Positions 49,174 through 59,986 of a DNA stretch of 64,000 bases are shown in pieces. A model generated the notes under the pieces. The model made no database searches. It saw only the letters and a program-made list of their open reading frames with translations, and had not been told where the DNA came from. Position 1 is the first letter of the stretch; each line of letters starts with the position of its first letter. The DNA lies in contig WAEK01000006.1 in assembly GCA_011634665.1 (NCBI GenBank), forward strand, positions 1,744,501-1,808,500, written 5' to 3'. The position numbers and the translations under genes were made by a program. This DNA comes from Mortierella sp. BCC40632 (taxonomy: Eukaryota; Mortierellomycota; Mortierellomycetes; Mortierellales; Mortierellaceae).

Positions 49174-50233
49174 ATGCATCACGGAAAGCACTTTCGTCGT
49201 CTGAACAGGACAATGTCGCATCGTAAATCGATGCTTCGTAACCTGGCCACACAGCTGATTCAGCATGATCGTATCAAGACCACATTGCCCAAAGCTCAGG
49301 AACTGAAGGCCATTGCTGATCAGGTATGGAATTTTTGTCGGCGATGAGTCCGGAGAAGCACTCCTACTCGTGCTAGACGCTCGGAACATATTGTTTTTAT
49401 TGTTTCTATTACTATTATTTATTGGGGAGGGAAGAAAGAGGTTTGAAGGTGTGTGAGAGAGAGAGAGAGAGAGCCAGAGGAGGAGGAAACCCCCAGACTT
49501 TTAACAAAGCATTATATCTTGTTCTTGTCTTAAATGATTAGATGATCACGCTCGGAAAGCGTGGTGATTTGCATGCCAAGGTCCAGGCTGCATCGTTCCT
49601 CAGAGTATGTAACATTGCACTCCCTCGGGATTCTCAGAGCTCTTGGAATATTTTGTGGGTTATTGACCCAAGAAAGAGCTGGTCTTTTGTGAACGAGATT
49701 GTTCTTTGCTCCTTTTTTTGTCCACTCTTCTAATCTCAAAACCCCCTTCTCTTTCTCTCTACCCCTGCAACTCATTTGACGGTCTATCCACGACTCAATA
49801 GGAGCACCCAACGACGTTGCCCAAGCTGTTCGGACCCCTTGCTGAGCGGTTCAAGACCCGTCATGGAGGCTACACACGGATCCACAAGTTGGGCAACCGC
49901 TTTGGTGACAATGCTCCCGTGGCAGTGATTGAATTGATTGATGGACCAGGCGATTTGAAGAACCGTTACCTTTTCAAAGCACTTGCTCGTACAGAACAAC
50001 AAAAGCCAGGATCGATTGCAGAATTGGTTCAAGCGATTCAGGAAAAGCGTGAAAAGAAGGAAAGGGGTTTGGTGACTACAGCTGCTTTCAACAACAAGGC
50101 CTTGGCTCGTCATTTGCCCAAGGTGATGGCCAACAACAAGTGGGGATTGAGTGAATTGGAGGCGCAGATCCGGAACATGTCGATTGGAAACAAGGAGACC
50201 GAGATCTTTGATGCCACCTCAACAAAGGAATAA
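49174..50233 (+). CDS. MRPL8: mitochondrial large-subunit ribosomal protein bL17m
   Basis: Exons 49174-49323, 49542-49604 and 49802-50233 give 214 residues. The bacterial L17 pattern is clear from the N-terminus: '[20 protein letters not shown]', '[24 protein letters not shown]', then '[37 protein letters not shown]'. A C-terminal helical extension of about 85 residues is typical of fungal mitochondrial L17. It should sit near the peptide-exit side of the mitoribosome. The start lies 147 bases after the co-chaperone's last codon, so the two genes are tightly packed head-to-tail. Confidence 0.95.
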
Positions 50234-50492
50234 GAGTCTCTCCCTCGCCCACTTTTATTTCAAAAGAAGGGAAAAAAAGGAAAAAGGAAAAAACAAAAAA
50301 ACAAAAAAAACAAAAACAAAAAAAGATAGAGTCGGTTTTGCGTACAAGAGACTGGTAGTGAATGATAAAGGCATAATAGCATTTTCATACATCCTGAACT
50401 GCTCATTACAGTTGGTTTCCGAGCAGAAAAGGTACTATGGACAACTGAAATCAGAGATGACTTTGGAAGCAAGTATTTCCTATAGCCAAGGA

Positions 50493-50528
<36 letters not shown>

Positions 50529-52703
50529 TTGAAAGTTGGATATGATGCCCTAAAAAGCTAATACGGGAGGGACTGAGAGGAACAAATAGATACCACCTGG
50601 TACTACAGGCTTGCTCACACGAGATGCAATGCAGCAGTGGAATTGATCCGCACAGGATATCTGGTTGTAATCATCCAAAGTCTCAGGTGATCATGACGAA
50701 GGGAATGACTTTGAGCAGGCGCAAATTACCAAGCGTTTTAAGGAGGGAAGGAGATGGTTGCACTTGTGACATTAGAATGGCGTGGTAGTCTTACCTAAAT
50801 TCACCCCCAACAAGCATACAAAGGCGGATCAAATCACTAGAAACATCTAGTGTTGTTAATCTTCATCTCCCTGCCCCCCACTGTCTCGAGACAGCAGTAA
50901 AAGTCTTTAGAAAAATACACAACGCCAATGGTTCGTGGTCGGGGGAGGATAATGAGGCCTCTATTATAGGGTATACGCAGGAGAAGGCATGAACTCAACT
51001 CTATGGATCTGCAGAAAACGGATACCACTAATGTTTTAACGAGTATGCTTTTGCTATGGCGTTATTTAACCAAGGTCACTCCCGCCCTTTATTGAACTTT
51101 GAAAAAGGAAGCACTGCCCTTCCTCTTCCATCCCCCCTCTCCCTCTAATGTGTCCCAAGGGAGTCGTTTTTGCAAGTAGAGAGATATTTGAGAGCGATGG
51201 GGAAATAAAAAGGAAAAGACGCTAAACTCTCATCTAGTTCTGAGCAAAGTCGTGGGTCTGTTGATCTAGACAGAAAACGAAGAGTGTATTACCCAATCCC
51301 AAGCAATGCGCCTGGGCTAGGAAAACTCGAGGATTCACAATTCTAGCTGTGAAATAGAGGAAGAATGACCAAGAGGCACAAAAAAGAAGGGATCACAGAA
51401 GCCTTAAGAACAGACGAGGAGGCAAGAGTCTGTTGGTGTGGAACGTGCTCTATTTGGGTCTTGGACAAAAAAAAAGAAGTGAAAAAAGAAGTGGTGTTCA
51501 ATTGCCAAGATCTTGGCCTTTGGTGGCAAACGCTTCGCCCTCCTCTCCCACTCAATGGCTTCACTTTTGGTATCACCAGATCTGAGGAATCTAAACGTGC
51601 CAAGACAGGAGGGTTGTGTATCAACTAAAATCTTTTTACAGGAGATAGGAGAGTATATCTTGCACCTTTGCGTGTTCCATCGATAGTAGGCAGACCAATG
51701 AAGCAAGAGCAACAAGATGATACAACTGGGAAAGCTCTTGACACCCCTCCCCACCCGAGGGGGGAAGGGGGTTTGTCAGTTTATGGTCATTGCAACCGTT
51801 TACTTCACATGCGAAATGTTCTGCCAAGGTGCCTAGCCGAGAGCCCCCCTCCTCTTCTTAGCCTTGTCATCCTTGGCGTGGAGCAGATACTACGCCTGGA
51901 GAAAAAAAAGATGACCAAGGACCATACGAGGCACAAGACGTATCACTGTAGATCCTTGGGCTATGAATTGGAGCTCTTTTGCTTCTTCTTCTTCCTCCTC
52001 CTCCTCCCTCTTCTCGCTGCCCAGTTGTAGGAACCCACAGCCAATGGGCTGTACGTGTACGTGGTGATATTTTTTGCTCACATTAAGACGTTCTCCGTTT
52101 GGACATGACCATCCTTTTTTTTTTTCGATTCTTGAGGAACTCACTTTTTATTTTCATCAATTCATCCCAACTTGCCACCAAGTGCCCATCCTTTACCTCT
52201 TCTCTAGGTAAGCACACACACACCAAAGCTGCACCCTATATCATACCACCATTGTAGATGGAAGTGTCCTTCTTGCTCCCCTTCCTCCCTCCCCTTCCTT
52301 TTCCCTACTCAGGAGCACACTCTGGGAAGACCTCGAATCCAACCCAAGAGATGCTCAGGGACGAGATGAAAAAAGGACCAGGGTCTCTTTCATTCTTCTC
52401 ACTGAAGAAAACCCTTATGTCTGTCTCGCCCTTTCTCCTTGCTGGCTGTCTCGATGGCCCAGAATACTTTATCATCTCCTCTTTCTTACTCGGATGCTGA
52501 TGGTCTCTTCTGATGACATTTTGACCTGTCTCCGCATTTGCGCGTCGAGATGTCCTTTTCTCATTTGGAGAAAGGAAAGTGAAAAAAAAAAAAAAAAATA
52601 GCTCGGTTCCATTGACTTGACCGCACTGGCATTTTTTTTTCTTTCGAAGAACGCGAGGGATCTGTTTACGCGTAGAGGTGCAGGCCTTTTCTTTCCTACC
52701 TTT

Positions 52704-52744
<41 letters not shown>

Positions 52745-53202
52745 GTCTCTCTCTATCTCTTTGTTGCTCGCTCGCTCGGCGATTCCTTTTGCGTTTTGTG
52801 TTGGGACATATACGGTGCAGAATGGCTCAATATTCCAAGGGGGCGGGAACCCGACCCTTACTCCCGCTTTACCGCCTCTCTTTTTTGTTTGCAGAGCCGA
52901 AAAAAGAACGATGCACTTGAGCATCCCATAATGAAAGGCGCCTTACTGACCGGAACCTATCTCGTGCTCTCTTTCTCTTTATTTCTCCTCTTTGCGTACT
53001 TGCTCTCTCTCTCTCTTTCTTTCTTTCTTTCTCTTTCTTTCTCCATTCCTCAATTAGTAGCTCCACATATCTTTGTGCGCCAAAGCCCTTTCGCCCAAAT
53101 TTTTGGACAACGTTCAGGATCCCTTTACTTTTTGCAACACCTCCACTCGTTCGAGCCAGGAACCCCAGTCCTCTTTTTCATCCCCACACACACGAAACAA
53201 AA
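50234..53202. other. 3-kb gene-free interval
   Basis: No supportable gene. Contents: a poly-T tract near 50491-50527, short random frames, and from about 52690 a plus-strand CT-rich leader (with a CT run near 52703-52741) leading to the dynein light chain ATG. Confidence 0.5.
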
Positions 53203-53633
53203 ATGGTTGACGTTCGCCCAACAATCAAGAATGCTGACATGACGGAAGAGATGCAGCAGGAGGCTGTCGAGTGTGCCGTCCGTGCCTTTGAGAAATACAC
53301 GGTCGAGAAGGACATTGCTGCCTTCTTGAAGAAGGAGTTTGACCGAAAGTATGGATCGACTTGGCACTGCATTGTCGGACGTAACTTTGGAAGCTATGTC
53401 ACCCATGGTAAGTAGAAGGAGAAGGGTATTTATTAGAGGATTGTTCTCTTGCACAAAAGAGAGAGAGAGAGAGAGAGACAAAGACCTGTTGATGTCTTTG
53501 AATGCTGTAAACATGACCAGTGCACTGACAAAAATACTGCTTGACCTGGTCTGCCTTACTGTGAATAGAAACCAAGCACTTTATCTACTTTTACTTGGAC
53601 CAGATTGCCATCTTGCTCTTCAAGAGCGGATAA
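53203..53633 (+). CDS. DYN2: dynein light chain, LC8 family
   Basis: Exons 53203-53407 and 53569-53633 give exactly 89 residues, the canonical LC8/DYNLL length. Nearly the whole sequence is diagnostic: '[21 protein letters not shown]', '[21 protein letters not shown]', '[20 protein letters not shown]', '[14 protein letters not shown]'. LC8 forms a homodimer whose edge grooves bind short TQT-type motifs in the dynein intermediate chain and many other partners, including nuclear pore proteins in yeast. Confidence 0.98.
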
Positions 53634-53993
53634 ATCCTGAGAAGCAAAAGGTAGCCCTTTTTCTTCTTTTTTTCCCCTCCCTTAGAAAAACAAAAAAAAG
53701 AAAAAAAAATCATAATCTTGCCCACCGACATTTTTCTGCAGATTTCAGGGAAAGAAAAGCTCCCTGTCTTTCCGGTGTCCAGTTCTTTGTTGTTGTTGTT
53801 GTTGTTTTTTGCTACCTCTCTACAAAGCATCAGTTGGTCATTTGCTTGTCATTCTTTCTAGATACTGAGTGGGAAACCCGGAAATATCAGTGTCCAGAAG
53901 AAGGACCTAGCATACCTATACAAAATAAACTATCTCTTTCTTTCTTTCTTTCTTTTTTTCCCCCTTGAGTTGCTTGACTAAAGGCGAGAACTT

Positions 53994-54025
<32 letters not shown>

Positions 54026-54335
54026 TAAATGAAAGAAAATGTAATAACAAGCAATGTTTGGACAAACTTGAGGAAAAGATGGCTAGACAATCCACAGCTC
54101 CAAGTAATAAAGGTGCTTCCGTCTTTTCTTTTCTTTTTTTATCAAGGCAATTCTACCTTAATCCAAAAGTATCGATCAAAGGAAAGTAAGAAAACAAAAA
54201 CATAAACAAAAACAAAAATAGCAGTATTTACATTCTTATCATATGCAATTTTTCGACTCTTTTTATCTAATCCTCTGCAAACCCCCCTCCCTTCTTCTTC
54301 TTCTTCATGGTCTAGTTATGATCTATCAAGCTTGT
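53634..54335. other. convergent 3' flanks
   Basis: AT-rich spacer between the convergent LC8 and uL23m genes. It has a T8/A25 switch at about 53992-54025 and GTT repeats at 53790-53807. No gene seen. Confidence 0.6.
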
Positions 54336-54785
54336 TTATTCCTTTGTCGACTCGGCAGCACCAGTGGCGGCCTTCTTGGCCGCCTGAACACCATGGTCGG
54401 GTCTGATTCTCCATCCCTTCAGTCTGTTAAGCATCCTTGAGCGTTCGTCCACAGCGGCCTGGATACCAAAGGTTTCACTATCGGGGGTCTCAGGCCACTT
54501 GAACTCGTGATCGATCGTGACAACGGCCTTTTTGAACTTTTGTCTCTTCAAGACCGTGTTTCCGCCGGAACCAGCGAGCTTGGCGGGCATGTTCGAGGTA
54601 CGGACATCAAGGATGTTGAGACGGTAAATGTTGGAAAGGTACGATTTGATGTCAAACTTGTTCATAGAAGGAGGAACACGGAAGGTCAAAATGTTGGAGA
54701 CCTGAGGTACTTGTGGGCCATTGCGCACAAGCTTTATGATGGTCGAAGGGAAGTAAATCTTCTTGAGTCCCTGGCGTACTGACAT
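54336..54785 (-). CDS. MRP20: mitochondrial large-subunit ribosomal protein uL23m
   Basis: A single exon of 149 residues. It starts 'MSVRQGLKKIYFPSTIIKLV' and continues 'ILTFRVPPSMNKFDIKSYLSNIYRLNILDVRTSNM', the L23 fold with its conserved 'F.V.P.MNK.(D/E)IK.YL..IY' signature, then a Lys/Arg-rich C-terminus. uL23m is expected at the mitoribosome exit tunnel. Like many mitoribosomal proteins it has an amphipathic basic start rather than a long presequence. It is divergent from UTP15; the shared promoter region is about 730 bp. Confidence 0.92.
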   Translation of the reverse strand: MSVRQGLKKIYFPSTIIKLVRNGPQVPQVSNILTFRVPPSMNKFDIKSYLSNIYRLNILDVRTSNMPAKLAGSGGNTVLKRQKFKKAVVTIDHEFKWPETPDSETFGIQAAVDERSRMLNRLKGWRIRPDHGVQAAKKAATGAAESTKE

Positions 54786-55184
54786 GGTGAGGGGAAAAGG
54801 TGGAGAATAGAAAGATAGTAAAAAAAAAAAAGTGGAGATGGAGCCCAAGAGTCGTTGATGGAATGTATCCCGAGTTGTTCAAAAGATGTTGGATGCTGGG
54901 AGGAAGGAAAAATAAAATAAAAAGACGGATGGCTCGAGACTCTATTTTTTCTTGATTCCTTTGTTGCTTAGTGTTTGGTTGACTCCAGACGATGTAGGTA
55001 CCGAGAGACGCCGCGTTTGTCCAGAATAAAGATGAAGACCGAGCTGATCCGGTTGTACACAAAATGTCAGGAGACAAATGTTCGGAGAGAGGTCTTTGAA
55101 GACTAGGAGTGACTGTCCTTCTACCAAATACTATTCCTACTCTACATACCCTACACAGAACTAAGGTTGTTTATTCTAGTCCGC

Positions 55185-55215
<31 letters not shown>

Positions 55216-55513
55216 CTTCCTTCTTCTCTCAAGCCACTCAGAGTTTTTGGCTCTCTCTCCCTTGTCTTTCAACTGTGTCTCTCTATCAACATACACACAC
55301 TCTCTCTCTCTCTTTCTTTTGGGCACAAGGAGGGAACAACCCCCCCATCAGTCAACAGGAGATCTCTTTATTCATCCTCAACATCGCCGCCAAGCACCAG
55401 TCTATTTTTGTTTTCTTTCTGTCCTTGGCGTCTGTGCAGTTCATCGACCATCCGACATTGCACCTATTGGACCTTTTATTTTTTTTTTTTTTCTTCAGTA
55501 AACATTTGCCACC
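54786..55513. promoter_or_regulatory. divergent promoter region uL23m / UTP15
   Basis: Shared upstream region of two ribosome-related genes. The UTP15 side is a pyrimidine-rich plus-strand leader with poly-T tracts near 55185-55213 and 55480-55492. The UTP15 start has a strong context (GCCACCATGT). No specific motif is claimed. Confidence 0.6.
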
Positions 55514-57750
55514 ATGTCAAGCGATTTCAAGTCGCTGACAATCAAAAAGTATCCCAGACTTCCTGGTCGTAAGACGGCCGAGTCAAGATACTGGCGCAAG
55601 TTCAAGGTTAGGATTTTTTTATTTTTTTTTTATTTATTGTTGTTGTTATTATTTTGCTATCCACCAGCAACATCTTTCTCGACCCAATTCTATTGCTCAG
55701 ACTTCTTCCCTGGGAAGGTTGCAAGATGTCCTGTGCTTTTTCTTCTACGCGACTTCACCGCTTTGTTTTTTTTTTTCTTTCTTTCTTTCTTTATTTGTTT
55801 CCTATTACTTTCTCCCATTCTGGCTAGTTCTTTTCTTCTTCAAAGATTACAACCTTTCTACAATCGAGGATAACGTTATCCATAAACGTTGCTCTTTCAT
55901 ATCTACTAATACGAATCTCTTTTTTTTTTTTTTCTTTCTTTTTTTCATTCTTTATCCCTTTCCTTTTTTTAGTCGCCTATCATTGTCAAAGAGTTTGCAG
56001 CGGTTACCTCGGTCAACTTTTCAGAAACGAGCCCTCATGATTTTGCAGTGACAGCATCGACTCGTGTTCAGATCTATTGTGCAAAGACACATCAAGTGAA
56101 AAAGACCATTTCTCGATTCAAGGATATTGCGTACTCAGGAACGATCCGAAACGATGGTCGTTTGTTGGTGGCAGGTGATGCCACTGGATTGGTTCAGATC
56201 TTTGATGTTGGCAGCAGAGCCATTCTTAGAACCTTTAGAGAACACAAGTTGTATGTTGATCTACCATCATTTTATTATTCGTTCGTTGAAGGAGCAAGGA
56301 TGAGAGAAAAGAAAAGAAAAAAAAGTCCGAGAGAATCGCATTTATTCACATCACATCATTGTTTCTCCCTTTCAAAAAACAAATTAGCCCTGTCCATGTT
56401 ACAAAGTTCTCGACAGACAAGGTGCACATCATGTCAGCATCCGACGATAAGACGATCAAGATCTGGGACATGCCCAGTGAGGCTCCCGTGGTGACGTTCA
56501 CGGGCCATGAGGATTATATCCGCACAGGAGTGATCTCACGTTCGAATCCAAATTTGATCTTGACAGGATCGTATGATCAGACAGTCAAGCTCTGGGACAT
56601 GCGTACTCAGGGAAGCGTGATGACCATGAACCATGGAGCCCCTGTCGAAGCAGTCGAGATGTTCCCTGATGGAGGTGTCGTTTTGGCCTCGGGTGGGCCC
56701 TTCTTGAAGGTCTATGATATTCTGGGAGGTGGTCGGCCGATCCATGCCTTGTCGAACCATCAAAAGACAGTGACGACCATGAGCTTTGATCACTCTTACA
56801 CTCGTCTCTTGACGGGTTCTCTGGATCACCATGTCAAGATTTACAATGTTCAGGATTACAGCGTGGTCCACAGCGTCAAGTATCCAGCACCCGTCATGAG
56901 TGTTGCCATCTCTGTAAGATGAATCAGTTGCATTTTTTGTTTTTTCTTCATTTACTACTTGGTGGCAACGAAATAGCCGCTTTGTAAGTGAGAAACCGGA
57001 CACAGCTAACCAGTCCTTTTCTCTTTCTCTTTCTTTCTCTTTCTCGCTTAATAGCCTGATGACACTCACTTGGTGGCAGGTATGGCAGGAGGATTGCTCT
57101 CGATTCGCCAGCGCGTGGTCAAGACAGAAGAGGTTCAGACTCGACGAGTGACAGAGGAACAACTGAACGGCGGTACATACAAATACTTTATGCGTGGTAA
57201 AAAGGCCGTCGTCGATGCAGACTTTGTGGTTGAATCCCAAAAGAGACGCCGGTTGAAGGATTATGACAAGTACCTCAAGGCATTCCAGTATGGAAATGCG
57301 CTCGATGCAGCCTTGAGAACCGATCACCCTGTCACGGTCACCTCTTTGATCCAGGAATTGATCCACAGAGATGGTTTGAGGCAAGCATTGGCAGGACGTG
57401 ATGACCTTTCGTTGGAGCCTTTGGTTCGGTTCTTGGTCCGACACATCAACAAGCCCAGATACACATCCTTGTTGGTGGATGTGACCATGTTGTTGTTGGA
57501 GATGTATTCCAAGGTGTTGGGACAGTCGCCTCTGATTGACGAATTGTTGGCGAGGTTGAAGGAGAAGGTCAAGCTGGAGCTTACCTTCCAACGGGAACTT
57601 TTGGGAGTGATTGGATCATTGGATATGTTGTTTGCCAAGAGCACGGCCACCTCTGTTGGTATTGCCCTCCACAACGAGTCGGTATCGTCAGGACAACCAT
57701 CATTAGCATCTGCATCTGCATCTACAACGACAGTAGTAAGCAAGGCCTAA
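55514..57750 (+). CDS. UTP15: U3 snoRNP / t-UTP subunit Utp15
   Basis: Exons 55514-55606, 55973-56250, 56388-56913 and 57055-57750 give 530 residues, close to the usual length. The N-terminus 'KSLTIKKYPRLPGRKTAESRYWRKFKSP' is characteristic. WD40 blades follow ('DDKTIKIWDMP', 'GSYDQTVKLWDMRTQ', 'GSLDHHVKIYNVQDYSVVHS'). The second half is the Utp15 C-terminal helical domain, with 'YKYFMRGKKAV', 'KRRRLKDYDKYLKAFQYGNALDAAL' and 'LIQELIHRDGLRQALAGRDDLSLEPLVRFL'. Utp15 belongs to the UTP-A/t-UTP complex that starts assembly of the 90S pre-ribosome on nascent 35S rRNA in the nucleolus. It ends in a Ser/Ala/Thr-rich tail. Confidence 0.96.
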
Positions 57751-58223
57751 TCGGACAGAAAGAAAAAAAAAATCACAAGACAGCATAGTAATATAGAAAA
57801 CATTTTGAGAGATTCGAAAGTTATGTTGGTTGAAAGGGGTGAGAGGGTGAAAGGGTGAGATCGTGGGTGAGTGTAAGATATAATATGTGTAAAAAGAGCT
57901 TCCTTTCTTGGAGAGAATGTTTGTTGTGAGTGATGCCTTTGTACACACACACATACTTTGTCATACTCGTGGACTAGACTGGGCTCTCGAAACTGTGCGA
58001 TCCCATCAAAATACAAAAAAAGACTTGCCAAATCTGCCCTTTTTCTTTCTTCCTGTCGTTTCCACTCTCGCCCCCCTTTTCCACTTGCTGTTTTTTCCCT
58101 ATTAATCCAGCCCTCCATCGCCGCTTTATTTCGTTTTTTTTAATTTTCTTCTTCGCCTCTCTCTCTCTTTCTCTCTTTCTCTCCTCCAAGAACCCAATTA
58201 ATACGTCAGTCAAGGCCAACTTC
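57751..58223. other. UTP15 3' flank and leader of the hydrolase gene
   Basis: Same-strand spacer; from about 58030 the plus strand is pyrimidine-rich up to the next ATG. No gene seen. Confidence 0.6.
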
Positions 58224-59722
58224 ATGTTTGATCCCACAAAATACAACCACCAGTTTGCCACCCTGGGTGGATTTCGATACCGTAAATACCCTCATTGACA
58301 TTTTGTCCTTTCTTCTTTTTCATAAACATCAAGTCCTTGGCCATTTTTGTTTTTGTTTTTGTTTTTGTTTTTGTTTTTTTTTTTCTTTCTCACTTTTATT
58401 CACTTGACTAATCACTACCACAGACTATGTAGACGAAGGTGATAAGAGTGGGATCCCGGTCATGTTGGTTCATGGATTTCCAGATCTATGGTACGGATGG
58501 CGACACCAAATCCTACATCTCTCCAAAATGGGGTTCCGAGTCCTTGTCCCAGACATGTTGGGATATGGTCAAACGGATAAACCAGTGTCCAAGGATCGAA
58601 CCAAAGCCCATCCAGCGTATTCACCCAAGACCTTGGCAAGTCATTTGGTCGAGTTGATGGATCATTTGGGGTTGAGCAAGATAGTTTTAGTGGGACATGA
58701 TTGGGGAGCGGCAGTAGTTTCGAGATTTGGGTGGCATTTCCCAGACCGTGCCATTGCCACCATCACGTAAGTTTATATTTTTTTTTGTGAATGAAAGAGA
58801 ATGAACAAGTGAGAAAGCTTGGCTAGCACTGACTACGGAAGACACGATTGGATTGAAAAAACTTCTATGGATAGGGTCGGGAACCCATTCCAACCGATTG
58901 CCAAGGTAGCCAAGACGGCCAATGATTTTGTACTAGAAAACCCGGCACTCGGGTATTTCAAGTATTTTGCATCTCCTAAAGCAATTGATGAACTTGACAG
59001 CAAGGTAAAGCTTGAGATTGTACAGGAAAGCATCTCTAAAAGAACAGGAAGAGGAATAAAATCTCTGATCTGACTCGTTCATTTTTTATTCTTCAGATTG
59101 AGGACTTTGTAGGCTTGCTGTTCTCGAATGAGAACGGAAACACAGAAGAGGTAAAGGCTGGGAGCAAAAAAAAAAAGGAGAGTCCATTCTAACAGTGTCA
59201 AGATGCTACTAGTTCTAATGAGATATGCTCTTTTTTTTCATGATGTAGGACAGAGAATATTACCTCAAATACTTCAAGGCCAGTGGATATGAAGGACCAC
59301 TGTCCTATTACAAATGCTTTGAAGAAAGCTTCAAAGAAGATCGCCGTATGTTTCTTTTCTACACTCTTTGTTATTTTATATCCTCTTCCTTCCTCAGAGA
59401 ACAGCCGATTAATTTGACAAGGTTTTCTTCCTTGTTCATAGATTTACTTGGGCAAAGGTACAAGGTGCCAACACTACTGATTCTAGTCAGAGACGATCCA
59501 TTGCTTTTGCTGGAATATTGTCGGACCCTGCCTGTAGATTACTTTGATGACTTGACCATCCAGGAAGTGGATGGGGTCCATTGGGTCTTGACCCAGAACC
59601 CAGTGGCTGTGAACAATGCCATCGGCTCCTATTTATATCAAATCCTTTTTGATCATCCAACTTTAACAAATATTAATCCTGTTGCCCGATCTGGAACAAG
59701 TGACATCCGAGCTAAACTCTGA
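58224..59722 (+). CDS. soluble epoxide hydrolase-like alpha/beta hydrolase
   Basis: Six exons (58224-58281, 58424-58766, 58875-59004, 59097-59150, 59249-59345, 59442-59722) give 320 residues. Oxyanion motif HGFP at 36-39 with 'DLWYGWRHQI'; nucleophile Asp112 in 'VGHDWGAAVV'; charge-relay Asp near 245 in 'LVRDD'; catalytic His274 in 'DGVHWVLTQNP'. The cap domain contains 'YYLKYFKASGYEGPLSYYK', whose Tyr residues could be the ring-opening pair, as in EPHX2-type enzymes. The Asp nucleophile (not Ser) and His-Gly-Phe-Pro support epoxide hydrolase; haloacetate or haloalkane dehalogenase is the main alternative. There is no targeting signal, so it is probably cytosolic or peroxisomal. It is convergent with the next gene. 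Confidence 0.92.
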
Positions 59723-59986
59723 AAAAAAGTGATAAAAGAGAGTAGTACTACTACACAGCAGATGAGGTGAACGATCCACAATCTCAATAAAAATTGCCAC
59801 AGCAGGACACTTGCAATGGTATCTTTTCCTTTAGTGCTGACTAAAGCAAAGCGCATTATTTACTATGTGTTTCCTTATTTCTTAACCCTCCCCCCTTTTT
59901 TTTCTACTCCACTCCACTCCCCCCCGTTTGCTATTTCTATTACTCTCTCTTCTCAAGCGCACATAAAAAGGCAAGTGAATTACCCT
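59723..59986. other. convergent 3' flanks
   Basis: 264 bases between two convergent stop codons, with short pyrimidine runs; presumably both 3' untranslated regions. Confidence 0.6.

Noticed and set aside
51522..51530. GGTGGCAAA, the yeast Rpn4/PACE proteasome element
   Set aside because: It lies in a gene-free interval about 4.4 kb downstream of RPT1 and not upstream of any proteasome gene; a nine-base match in 64 kb is likely chance.
51365..51628. Possible small genes in the 50.2-53.2 kb interval
   Set aside because: The frames are short, lack recognisable domains or supported starts, and show lysine- or leucine-runs from homopolymer tracts.
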